From Streptomyces tibetensis (GTDB lineage: Bacteria; Actinomycetota; Actinomycetes; Streptomycetales; Streptomycetaceae): a DNA stretch of 64,000 nt. A program made the translations under genes and the position numbers. This document shows positions 16,186 through 24,579 of the stretch, piece after piece; within the stretch, counting starts at the first letter, position 1, and the number at the start of each line of letters is the position of its first letter. The notes below the pieces were generated by a model. That model was not told the origin of the DNA and did no database searches. It saw nothing but the letters and a program-made list of their open reading frames with translations. The stretch is from positions 1 to 64,000 of the forward strand of contig NZ_SZVW01000026.1 in NCBI RefSeq assembly GCF_007655005.1, written 5' to 3'.

Positions 16186-19155
16186 TTGACCGCTCCGGAC
16201 CCCGAGGCAGCGTTGAGGCAACGCCTCGACGCTGCCCTGGCCGCCGAGGACGCCTCCGCTCTCACCACCCCGGACGCACTCGCCGCGGCCACGGAAACGG
16301 CCCGGACGGTCTTGACCGGCCTGTCGGCCCGGACGGGCCCGGCGGAACACCGGCCGTGGGCAGCCGACAGCGATGCACTGGCAGCGACGTCAGCGGCAGC
16401 GCTGCACCTGCTGGGCCTCTTTCACTGGTTCCGCTACCTCGGGCGCGCCGAGGACGAGGAGCAACGCCTCGACCGGGTGGCCGCGTCCTGGTGCTTCGCC
16501 GCCCTCGGCGACCGGGTTGAGTCCGAGATCCCCGCGGCCGCGCTCCCCGACGTCGTCTCCGTCCGCGCCTCGCGCGAACCGCCGCCCGCGTTGGAAGCCG
16601 ACGTGGTGACGGCCCTGCGGTCTCACCTGTACGTCCTCGTCACAGAACTCCGCACCCACCACGACCGGCAGCTTCTGGAGGGCTTCCTGCGCACCTCGTG
16701 CACCCTGGCCGACCATCCCGTCACGCGACAGATATCCGACCAGGACGACGTCATGCGCGACCTCGGGAGCGCCGTGCTGCTCGCCGCCGAACTGAACCTG
16801 GACGGTCGTCGAGACCTCGGTGTGGAGATCTTCCGCGAGGTGCTCCTGCGCCCCGACAGTGACCCCTTGCTGCGCGCCCGCTACCGCCTCGTCCTCGCGC
16901 AGGCTCTCCCAGCACGTGCGGTACGCGTGGGTGACTCCGCACTCGCATGCGCGGCAGTCGAGGAAGCAGAGCTCGCCGATGCCTTCCTGAGCACGGCCGG
17001 GGATCCGTGGCTGCGCTACCTGGCGGCGACCACGCTCGGCGCGGCACTGCTGCGCAAGTACGAGCGCTTCGACGCCCACTCCGACATCACCGCCGCGGTC
17101 GAGGCTTTCAAGCGGGCGGTGGACATCGCCGCGGGCACTCTGTACCACGCCACCGCCCTGTCCAACTACTCCGAGGCCAAGCGGCTCGTGGACCCCTCCT
17201 CGGACATCGAACTGTCCGAGGCGGTCGATGCCGCCCGCGAGGCGGTGCGCATCATCCCGTCCGAAAGCCCCGCCCGGCGCCGCTGCCTGGCTGTGCTCAC
17301 CAACGCCCTGCGGATGCGCTACGACGCGTCCCGCCGCCTCCACGACCTCGACGATGCGATCGCCCATGGACGGGAGTGCGTCGAGGGCAGTCGGCCGGAC
17401 ACCCCCGACGGCGTCGTCTTCCGTGTCGACCTGGCGAACTCGCTCCAGTACAAGGCAGAAATCGCCGAGCACCCGCGGCCCTTCCGACTCGAGGCCGCCG
17501 TGCTCCTGGAAGAGGCGGTCTCGTCCCCCGCCGGGCGTCTTCAGGTGCGGCTGACCGCTGCACGCGCGTGGGGTCGGCTCGCCGCCGAGGAAGAGGACTG
17601 GCCGACCTCCGAGGCCGCCTATCGCAAGGCTCTTCAGATCCGCGGGGCCATGAGCCAGACCCACCTGGAACCCGCCGACCGCGAGCACCTGCTGACCCTC
17701 TTCGAGGATCTGGTCACCGATGCTGCCGCCGCGGCGCTGGAAGCCGGACGGACGGACGCGGCGGTGGAGCGTCTTGAGGAGGGCCGCGGTGTCCTGCTGG
17801 CCCAGATGGCCGACGACTGGGACTTGGAGGCACTCGACCGCGCCCACCCCCGCCTGGCGGCGGACCTCCGGGCCGAGGACCGGCGACGGCACGAGGCCGG
17901 CCTGCCCGGGCAGCGCACCGGCGACTCGGCCGGTGACGGGGAAGACGCGGAGTGCTCTGACGTACTCGCCAGTATCCGGCGGCTCCCCGGTTTCGAGTCC
18001 TTCCGCTTACCCCTGCCGACTGACACCTCGGTGGGCTCTGATCCCGACCCCACGGTGCTGATCAATGTCAGCGGGCACCGCTCCGACGCCCTTGTCATCC
18101 GCGCCGGGGGAGGGAGGGACCGTGTCGAGGTGGTCCCGCTGCCCGGGGTCACGCCGGAGGAGGTGGACGAGCAGGTGGCCCTGTGGTGGGACCCGGACGA
18201 GGCCGATCGCTCGGCCCGCCTCAGGGAAGTCCAGACATGGTTGTGGCGGCAAGTCGTCGGGCCCGTCCTCTCCCACCTCGGGCAGGGGGACTTGCCGACA
18301 CGACCTGCAGCGTCTTGGCCCCGGCTCCACTGGTGTCCGACCGGCCGCCTGACCCTGCTCCCCCTGCACGCGGCGCTCGACCCGGTCACCGAGACGTGCG
18401 CGATCGACCGGGTCGTCTCCTCGTATGTTCCTAGCCTTCGCATGCTGCGCCAGGCACGCCGGCGGGCAGCCGAGAGCGCACGTGCGGGCGGAGAGTCGAT
18501 CACCGTCGTTGCGATGGAGAACACAGCGGGGCAGCGCCGCCTCAAAGCCACCGGGCGGGCGGCCGTCGGCATCGCCGCTTCGTACGGCGTCCAGCCCCTG
18601 GTCAACGAGACGGCCGTATCGGACCGAGTGGCGGTGGAACTCGGCCGGAACGCCTGGGCCGTCATCACCGCTCACACCGACGTGGCCGCGGACAACCCCA
18701 GCGACTCCGGCCTCCTACTCCACGACGCGCGGCTGAGCGTCGCCGAGATCAGGGCACGCCGCTTCGGCAGTGGCCGTACCGGATGCCTGCTGCTCACCTG
18801 CTTCGGCGGTTTCGCGGGCCATCGGTTCGTCAACGAGGTCGCCCACCTGGGGACAGCGTTCCAGGTCGCGGGCTTCCCCCACGTGTTGAGCTCGCTCATG
18901 CCCGCACGCGATCACATTGCGGCGGACATCGCCCGCCGCCTGTTCACCCCCTCACCCACGGGTGCCCGCCGGCACCTGGAACAGATCGATCCCGCGCTGG
19001 CCCTCCACGACGCCGTGCGCGGCATCCGGAATCTCGTGCCGCGCGAGCCCCAGCTCTGGGCTACTTACGTCCACTTCGGCCCGACGCGACCCGCTGTCCC
19101 GAGGTTCTCTGACGCCCGTGAAACCTTCCGAGGGGATGCCTCTCATGGCCGATGA
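16186..19155 (+). CDS. TPR-repeat CHAT-domain protease (CATRA system)
   Basis: A 989-aa protein. The long N-terminal part (to about 560) is helical with TPR-like repeats such as AVDIAAGTLYHATALSNYSE. The C-terminal third is a CHAT caspase-like protease. The predicted catalytic dyad is H830 in VITAHTDVAA and C872 in LLLTCFGG, where the general pattern is a His after a hydrophobic strand and a Cys after another. Both residues are present, so activity is plausible. TTG 16186 is chosen because AGGAGG ends 5 nt upstream; a GTG at 16063 lacks such a site. It overlaps the next gene by 11 nt. TPR-CHAT proteins beside CATRA genes are a known predicted conflict architecture where the protease is the effector. 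Confidence 0.85.
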   Translation: MTAPDPEAALRQRLDAALAAEDASALTTPDALAAATETARTVLTGLSARTGPAEHRPWAADSDALAATSAAALHLLGLFHWFRYLGRAEDEEQRLDRVAASWCFAALGDRVESEIPAAALPDVVSVRASREPPPALEADVVTALRSHLYVLVTELRTHHDRQLLEGFLRTSCTLADHPVTRQISDQDDVMRDLGSAVLLAAELNLDGRRDLGVEIFREVLLRPDSDPLLRARYRLVLAQALPARAVRVGDSALACAAVEEAELADAFLSTAGDPWLRYLAATTLGAALLRKYERFDAHSDITAAVEAFKRAVDIAAGTLYHATALSNYSEAKRLVDPSSDIELSEAVDAAREAVRIIPSESPARRRCLAVLTNALRMRYDASRRLHDLDDAIAHGRECVEGSRPDTPDGVVFRVDLANSLQYKAEIAEHPRPFRLEAAVLLEEAVSSPAGRLQVRLTAARAWGRLAAEEEDWPTSEAAYRKALQIRGAMSQTHLEPADREHLLTLFEDLVTDAAAAALEAGRTDAAVERLEEGRGVLLAQMADDWDLEALDRAHPRLAADLRAEDRRRHEAGLPGQRTGDSAGDGEDAECSDVLASIRRLPGFESFRLPLPTDTSVGSDPDPTVLINVSGHRSDALVIRAGGGRDRVEVVPLPGVTPEEVDEQVALWWDPDEADRSARLREVQTWLWRQVVGPVLSHLGQGDLPTRPAASWPRLHWCPTGRLTLLPLHAALDPVTETCAIDRVVSSYVPSLRMLRQARRRAAESARAGGESITVVAMENTAGQRRLKATGRAAVGIAASYGVQPLVNETAVSDRVAVELGRNAWAVITAHTDVAADNPSDSGLLLHDARLSVAEIRARRFGSGRTGCLLLTCFGGFAGHRFVNEVAHLGTAFQVAGFPHVLSSLMPARDHIAADIARRLFTPSPTGARRHLEQIDPALALHDAVRGIRNLVPREPQLWATYVHFGPTRPAVPRFSDARETFRGDASHGR

Positions 19156-19519
19156 CAACCGGTCCGCCGCCTGGGACGCCCTGTATGCCGCGGTCCTCTC
19201 CCATCTGAGCGCTCCGGAGGAGTGGAACCTTCTGGGCGCCGCCTCCTGGTCGCGCGTCCACGAGGAAATCCGCAGTCTGAAGTCCGCGTTCGAGCAGGAT
19301 GCGCTGGCCGAGGCCCAGGACGCCTTCGGGCGTCTGCTGACGCTCACGTCCCCGCCCATGGCCCGGCCCGCCCTGTCCGAAGACCCCGAACCCGAACAGT
19401 TCACCGAGGCCCCCGCAGATGTCCTTGCGCTGGTCAACACCTTCATCAAAGACGTGTCCGCCCACCCACCCAGCGATGTGCAGCGTCCCCCGGATCCGCT
19501 TCCCCGCCTTGGTGACTGA
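19145..19519 (+). CDS. CATRA-associated small protein (CATASP-like)
   Basis: A 124-aa helical protein starting AAWDALYAAVLSHLSAPEEW, with a middle helix SLKSAFEQDALAEAQDAFGR and a proline-rich end. Its size, helical form and position between the CHAT protease and the CATRA membrane protein match the small partner described for CATRA systems. The ATG is inside the end of the protease gene (11-nt overlap) with GAGGGG upstream, and the following gene begins 3 nt after its stop, so it is tightly coupled. The molecular role is unknown; a regulatory clamp on the protease is a guess. Confidence 0.7.
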   Translation: MADDNRSAAWDALYAAVLSHLSAPEEWNLLGAASWSRVHEEIRSLKSAFEQDALAEAQDAFGRLLTLTSPPMARPALSEDPEPEQFTEAPADVLALVNTFIKDVSAHPPSDVQRPPDPLPRLGD

Positions 19520-19522
19520 CCG

Positions 19523-21154
19523 GTGACCAGCCTCGCGCTGCACAGCCGCGCGCTCCTCGTCCTGGCCGTCGCCGACCCTGATGAACCGCAGGCAGTCGAC
19601 GCGGTGCGGCGGCTCTGGGAGAACTGCGAGAGCTTCGCCATGCACGCCCCGTTGGCACGGTGGGGCCTTGAGACGCCGTTCCCGGCGCAGCAGAAGCTCG
19701 CCGAGGAACTCGCCCGCACCATCGGCGGCGGGACGGAGCTCATAGGGGCGCGCGAACGCCCCCGGATACCGGGCGACGACAGACCTTCCCTCTACCAGGC
19801 GTTCCTGTTCATCGAGCAAGATCTGCTGGGGGTTATGGCAATGCTGGCTCCCGGCGACGACGAAGTCGGCAGTTGGGAGGACCTGGACAGACGGTGGTCC
19901 GAGCGCCTCGGCCCCTTCTCCGCCGAGCCGCTGCTGGGCCTGCATTACGTCCACTCGGCACTCGCCGCCGCCCCGGGCGCTGATTCCCGCGACACACCGG
20001 ACGGGGAGAGAGTCCTGGCGTCCGAAGACTCAGCCACAGCTGCCGCCGTCCTCTTGGCCCGGGACATCCCCGGTCTGCGGGAGGGAACCCAGCGGCAGCA
20101 GTGGCACCGCACGGCCGAGGGAGTGCTCGTGTGGCATGCCAAGCCGAGCCAGCAGGACCGACTCCCGGCGCGGGACCGCCGCATCGTCGCGCTCGCGGAC
20201 GCGGAGGCGGAGGGAGCGCTGGATGAGTGGCTCTGGCAGCCCCGCGACCGGCACACGCTGGCCCCGTTCGTGCGGTACCTGGTCCATGCGGGGAGGATGC
20301 GCCGTCAGATGGCCACCTATCTCCAAGGCCGCGACTTCGGTGAACTTCGGCGCCTGCTGACCGAACGGTGCGACCAACTCGCCAGACTGCACCGGCGGTT
20401 CATCGAGAACGAGTCCGCAGCGCTCTTCGATGAGCTGCTGCGCTCCCAGGCCCTGCTGAAGAACCTGCAAGTCGGCGAGACCGGCCTGGTCCGCACCTTG
20501 ACCCTTCGCCGCTCTGCGCTGCGCTCCGTGGAGATCGCCCTCCACTCGATGGAGGAGGCTGTTCCACTGCCCGCCGAGGTCAGGCCGGACTCGTTGTTCG
20601 ACGCCGACCGCCGAGCGGGCACCCGCTTCCGGCGCATGGTGGAGGATGACTGCGCCTATCTGGGCGACGTCCGGGAGCAGGTGAGCGAGATGGTCCGGAT
20701 CGCCGAGACCACGATCGTCAGCCGGCTCAACCGGCGCGAGCAGTGGTTGGCCTTGCTACAGACGGCGTTCCTCGGGGCGCTGCTGATGGGGCTGGCGGCC
20801 GTGCAGGCACTCGGCTACCGCGTTCCCGCGCCCGGCTACCTGCAGACCTCTCTCATCGCTTTTCTCTCCGTCCTCGCCCTGGCCGTGCCGCTGGCCGCGT
20901 CTCGCGTGGCGTCGGGCCGCGCCGCGCCCCCACCGGTGTCCGGGCCGCTCGCCCACGTCGATGCGGCGGTCGGCCTGGCCTTGGGTGCGACCAGCGGCTG
21001 GCTGCTCGTCACCGCACTGCGGACAGTCGTCGGCGCCGGGCCGTCGCCGCCGTGGCTGTCCCTCACGGCCGCCGCGGCGGCCACAACGGCAGTCGCGGCC
21101 GCTGGGTGGTACCGCCGACGCGCACGGACGCCAGCGCGGGTGCATCGGCGGTAG
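19523..21154 (+). CDS. CATRA protein (caspase/TPR repeat-associated) with C-terminal membrane helices
   Basis: A 543-aa protein. The N-terminal domain (LVLAVADPDEPQAVDAVRRL, PSLYQAFLFIEQDLLGVMAM) matches my memory of the CATRA N-terminal region. A helical middle follows, then four hydrophobic segments between about 410 and 535: ALLQTAFLGALLMGLAAVQ, TSLIAFLSVLALAVPLAA, AVGLALGATSGWLLVTAL and SLTAAAAATTAVAAAGW. So it is probably a cytoplasmic sensor or receptor anchored in the membrane. GTG 19523 follows the small partner stop by 3 nt. With the CHAT protease it completes a three-gene CATRA operon; sensing by the membrane part and killing by the protease is inference from the system class. Confidence 0.75.
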   Translation: MTSLALHSRALLVLAVADPDEPQAVDAVRRLWENCESFAMHAPLARWGLETPFPAQQKLAEELARTIGGGTELIGARERPRIPGDDRPSLYQAFLFIEQDLLGVMAMLAPGDDEVGSWEDLDRRWSERLGPFSAEPLLGLHYVHSALAAAPGADSRDTPDGERVLASEDSATAAAVLLARDIPGLREGTQRQQWHRTAEGVLVWHAKPSQQDRLPARDRRIVALADAEAEGALDEWLWQPRDRHTLAPFVRYLVHAGRMRRQMATYLQGRDFGELRRLLTERCDQLARLHRRFIENESAALFDELLRSQALLKNLQVGETGLVRTLTLRRSALRSVEIALHSMEEAVPLPAEVRPDSLFDADRRAGTRFRRMVEDDCAYLGDVREQVSEMVRIAETTIVSRLNRREQWLALLQTAFLGALLMGLAAVQALGYRVPAPGYLQTSLIAFLSVLALAVPLAASRVASGRAAPPPVSGPLAHVDAAVGLALGATSGWLLVTALRTVVGAGPSPPWLSLTAAAAATTAVAAAGWYRRRARTPARVHRR

Positions 21155-21269
21155 TGGCAGGCGCGGGCAATGCCAGCGGCAGACGAGTCGGGCTGTACGC
21201 CGGGTATTCCTGACGCACCCTTCTGACCTGCGGCTTCGCGGATCGGATCGGCTGTGACCTGCTAGGTCG

Positions 21270-21370
21270 GGTTGCAGAGGCGACCGGAGGCAGTCAGAGG
21301 AAACCGCTCTGATTCGACCCCGATTCGAACCGAGCTGCTCGGAGCCGATCAGAGGCAATCGCCCTCTGTT
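21270..21370. repeat. Cluster of short inverted repeats, origin-like
   Basis: Within 100 bp there are two similar hairpins: TCAGAG/CTCTGA (21294-21312) and CAGAGG/CCTCTG (21350-21368), each a 6-bp stem with a 7-nt loop. A third CAGAGG stands at 21275-21280. Between them lies a perfect palindrome CCGAGC-t-GCTCGG (21330-21342). The cluster lies upstream of the putative replication gene and downstream of the CATRA operon, with no gene in 21155-21583. Iteron or initiator binding is the likely role; transcription termination of the CATRA operon is an alternative for the first hairpin. Confidence 0.4.
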
Positions 21371-21498
21371 TTGGTCCGAGTCGGCCCAGGTCAGACGGCG
21401 TTGATCAGGCTGTGGACCCGCTGACGGCACTCGGAATCGATCTCGGTCGAGCCGCGATGGGGACGCCTGCCTCCAGCACCGCAGCCAGGCATACGAAT

Positions 21499-21524
21499 GC
21501 CTCCAGGATGGCCATCCTGGAGGC
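21499..21524. repeat. Perfect 26-bp palindrome upstream of rep-like gene
   Basis: GCCTCCAGGATGG (21499-21511) is followed directly by its exact reverse complement CCATCCTGGAGGC (21512-21524), with no spacer. It lies 60 bp before the first possible start of the winged-helix rep-like gene. A perfect 26-bp palindrome is a strong candidate for a dimeric protein binding site or a replication-origin element. Confidence 0.6.
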
Positions 21525-21583
21525 TTCGCTGGCACCGATTGGAGGTCGGTACCGGACACCACCCGTGGTTTTAGCGGGCCTGG

Positions 21584-23122
21584 GTGGCGTCTCTGTCCTT
21601 GCGGGACGGCTCCACAGTGCCACACAGCACCCACCAGACAGGTTCTCTCCGACGGCCATTTCACCCAGGCGAGCGACTGGGTCTTCACTATCTACCTACG
21701 GCTGCAGCCGATCTCATTCTGCTCGGGGATCTCACCGGTCGCTATGCGGCGGGCAGTTACAGCAGGCTCGCCTCCGACGGCCAGAGCGTGTCCCTGCGCG
21801 GGAACCGTCAGGGCGCGGCCGAACACGGGCACCGGATCACGGCGGCCATCGCCTGCCATGTCGCTCGCGCTCGCGGCACCGTCGAGCAGCTGACGCAGCT
21901 GTTGCTGCACCCCGATCACGAAGGCGGGCGGCACGCCCGAAGCATCGCGCTGCGCTCCGGGCAATCGCGTGCCCTGGCGTACATCGGCCGGGTGTGGGCC
22001 AGTGCCTCGGCCGCGGTTAGCCGCACGAGGGTGCTGGAATCGCGGCACCACGCGTACGAGGTGCTTGCCGCGCTGCGCGACCGCATCGAGACGACGCCCT
22101 GGCGTGGGGAACGTGGGCGGACCGCACTGCGGGTCCTGCGAGCGCATCTGAACTTCGCCCAGATCGCGGGCGGTCCCCTGCACCACGCCAGCGAGCGGCA
22201 GACCGCGGAGGAAGCGGGGATATCCCGCACGACCCTCCGGGTCGTCTACGAGACCGTCCTCAAACCATGGGGCTGGCTGCGACGTCTGCGCGTCGGCCAC
22301 GGCCGCGAGGGCTCGACCTGGTATCTCGCCGAGGGCAGCGCCGACCGCCACAGCACCCCCGTAGCGCAATCTCGTTTCCGAACCACTCAGTACCCCCCCG
22401 ACCTGGCACTTGAGGAGTGGCCCACCTCTGAGACGGGCACGACGGCCGACCTCGACTCCACCGTCATCGGCCGGCTGATGGGCCACGACGCCTTCGCCCA
22501 CCGCGGGCTCGGCAGCGCCGCACTGGTGGTCATCGGTGCACTGCACGCCCGGCCAGCGCAGACGGTCGCCGAGCTTGTCGGCTCGTCCTCCGTCTCCCGC
22601 GCCACCCTCTACCGCGCCTTGCGGCGCCTGGCCGACCACGGCCTGGTCCACCACAGCGGTGAGACCTGGACCCTGGCACCTCATGCCTTGGAGGGCTTCG
22701 GTGACCGCCCCCTGGAGGCTGCGGCCGAAGAGATCTCCGAGCCGGCCCGCGGCTGGGACGCAGTCGCGGCGCGGCACGGGACCGCGGGCGTCGCGTCCCG
22801 GCGCAAGGCGGTGCACGCCGCCGAGCGCACGGCGTACCAACGGGCTCTGGAGCGGCTGTCGGAGCACCGCAGCAAGGCCGTGGTGATCGTCCGCGACGGG
22901 CGCCAGATCGTGATTCCCGCGCCACGCCCCGACGAGGTTCCCACCGCGTGGCACGCCCCGGACGGCTGTGTCCTCGATCCGGTCACCGGCCGCGCCGTAC
23001 CCGACTGGCGGATCGCCACCGATGGACGGCTGATCCTCATCACCCCCGCCGACCAGCGCAGTTACGACGAGCTGGCCGCCGCCCATGCCGAAGCCCGCAG
23101 CGAATGGGAGTCCGCAGCGTGA
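21584..23122 (+). CDS. Winged-helix DNA-binding protein, putative plasmid replication protein
   Basis: A protein of up to 512 aa. Two winged-helix segments are visible: TAEEAGISRTTLRVVYETVL with WLRRLRVGHGREGSTWYL (about 205-250), and TVAELVGSSSVSRATLYRALRRLADHG (about 325-352). The N-terminal part (ADLILLGDLTGRYAAGSYSR) is distinctive but unassigned. The C-terminal section has strand-rich VVIVRDGRQIVIPAP. It sits downstream of a repeat-rich region and upstream of HTH, parA and partner genes, which fits a replication initiator or regulator of a plasmid-type replicon. The start is uncertain: GTG 21584 has no good ribosome site. The name is context-based; a transcriptional regulator remains possible. 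Confidence 0.55.
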   Translation: MASLSLRDGSTVPHSTHQTGSLRRPFHPGERLGLHYLPTAAADLILLGDLTGRYAAGSYSRLASDGQSVSLRGNRQGAAEHGHRITAAIACHVARARGTVEQLTQLLLHPDHEGGRHARSIALRSGQSRALAYIGRVWASASAAVSRTRVLESRHHAYEVLAALRDRIETTPWRGERGRTALRVLRAHLNFAQIAGGPLHHASERQTAEEAGISRTTLRVVYETVLKPWGWLRRLRVGHGREGSTWYLAEGSADRHSTPVAQSRFRTTQYPPDLALEEWPTSETGTTADLDSTVIGRLMGHDAFAHRGLGSAALVVIGALHARPAQTVAELVGSSSVSRATLYRALRRLADHGLVHHSGETWTLAPHALEGFGDRPLEAAAEEISEPARGWDAVAARHGTAGVASRRKAVHAAERTAYQRALERLSEHRSKAVVIVRDGRQIVIPAPRPDEVPTAWHAPDGCVLDPVTGRAVPDWRIATDGRLILITPADQRSYDELAAAHAEARSEWESAA

Positions 23123-23688
23123 ACCCACCCCCTCCACCCACGGCCGATCACGACGATCAGGTCACCGCGCAAGCACTGCGGGAGCAGTACGAGTCCGGCT
23201 CCACCGTGGACCAACTCGCGGCGAGCAGTGGCCTGTCCTACGGCACGGTCCTCAACCGGCTGCACGAGGCCGGGACCGAGATGCGCACCTCGTGGCAGAC
23301 GCGCAGGCTGCGCGACGGGCAAGCCCGCCGCAACCTCGCCGCCCGGCTGCGCCGCCTCTACGAGCAACAGGGCGCCACACTCGCGGAGTTGGCCGTAGCC
23401 GGATCCGTGACGCGACGTGCCGCGCGGCGGCTGCTGATCGAGGCCGGTGGCACGCCCCGCACCACCCTGCAGACACTGCGCATCCGCTCCGCAGCCGATG
23501 CCGCACGGCGAACGAAGCTCGCGGAGTCTTTGCGGGCGCGGTACGAGGCTGGCGCCACGGTGCCGGACCTGGCCGGCGAGTGCAACTACTCCGTCGGCAC
23601 CGTCTACCGGCTCCTGCACCAGGCAGGCACCCACATGCGCCCCAAGCACAACCACGGCCCGGCCCGCACCCCGAGGAAACGGTCATGA
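23119..23688 (+). CDS. Protein made of three tandem helix-turn-helix units
   Basis: A 189-aa protein containing three repeats of the same pattern. An arginine-rich helix leads into YESGSTVDQLAASSGLSYGT, YEQQGATLAELAVAGSVTRR, and YEAGATVPDLAGECNYSVGT, each followed by a helix with L and AGT or AGG. Repeats 1 and 3 are most alike (GTVLNRLHEAGT and GTVYRLLHQAGT). GTG 23119 overlaps the previous stop as GTGA. The three DNA-reading units suggest binding to a repeated or extended site, such as the origin-like repeats or partition site nearby. The C-terminus is basic (PARTPRKRS). Confidence 0.75.
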   Translation: MNPPPPPTADHDDQVTAQALREQYESGSTVDQLAASSGLSYGTVLNRLHEAGTEMRTSWQTRRLRDGQARRNLAARLRRLYEQQGATLAELAVAGSVTRRAARRLLIEAGGTPRTTLQTLRIRSAADAARRTKLAESLRARYEAGATVPDLAGECNYSVGTVYRLLHQAGTHMRPKHNHGPARTPRKRS

Positions 23689-23866
23689 GCGCCCTCAAAC
23701 GGGTCCCCGGCCAGGCCCGGCAGGTCACGGGAGCGACGGCGGGCCATCCCGAATACAGCGCTGCTCGGGGTCCTCCTTCGCCCACGCTCAGCAGCCGCCG
23801 AACGTCGGCCTTCTCGCCGACGCCCGCACGTCAACGCACCTTTCCGATTCAGGAGATCAAGCACTC

Positions 23867-24579
23867 GTGAGTGAGAACACCCGTACCAAGACCCTGGCCG
23901 CGGCCGCGGCCAGCGCCTGGGACGCCTTCGTCATCGTGGTCGGCATGCTCAAGGGCGGCACCGGCAAGACCACCTCCGCCTGGTTCATCGCCCTCTACTA
24001 CGCAGTCGTCCTCGACCTGCCCACCCTGCTGCTGGACGCCGACGCGACCAGCCAGTCCGCCTACGACTGGTTCAAGGTCGCCCAGGCCGCCGGCTTCGAG
24101 ATCCCCCCAACCTGGTCATCGAGCGCTACCCCTTCGATGACATTGCCGAGTACATCCGCACCAAGCGCGCCGAGTTCGGCGCGATCGTGGTCGACGCCGG
24201 CGGCGGCAGCACCCGCATCTTCCACGAGGCTGTTACCGAGGCGAACCTGCTGCTCGTGCCAGTCGCCCCCACCAAGATCGAGCGCCGCAAGCTGGTGGCC
24301 ACGTTCGACGAGGCCGAGCGCGCCGCTGCCCGCAATGAGCGCGGCGTCACCGCCCATGTGGTGATGGTCAAGGCCGACGACCGCACCAGCCTGCCCAGCC
24401 GGGCGAAGCAGCAGCTGCTGGAGCCTGCCGAGGGCGAGGGCATCGGTTCGGACCGCGACGAGGCGTTCCCGCTCGCCGAGACCACTATCCACTCCTGGGT
24501 GCACTACATGGAGGCCTTCGGCGAGGTCCCGACCGAACTGAGCGAGTACGCCAACCTGATGAAGGAGCTGACCGCATGA
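23867..24579 (+). pseudogene. parA: ParA-type partition ATPase, interrupted by a -1 frameshift in a C run
   Basis: The first frame from GTG 23867 encodes a deviant Walker A (MLKGGTGKTTSAWF) and DADATSQSAYDWF, then leaves the family at a run of six C (24103-24108) and stops at 24364. The second frame, entered there by a -1 shift, continues as NLVIERYPFDDIAEYI, IVVDAGGGSTR, VAPTKIERRKLVATFDEAER and ends at 24579. Joined, they give a normal ParA/MinD-like ATPase of about 237 aa. A one-base loss in the C run (or assembly error, or programmed slippage) explains it. The stop overlaps the next start (ATGA), and an AGGAGA site precedes the GTG. Confidence 0.8.

Noticed and set aside
21412..22020. Plus-strand ORF of 202 codons overlapping the rep-like gene
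   Set aside because: Its later part is arginine-rich shadow translation of the winged-helix gene, and its first part reads across the 26-bp palindrome.
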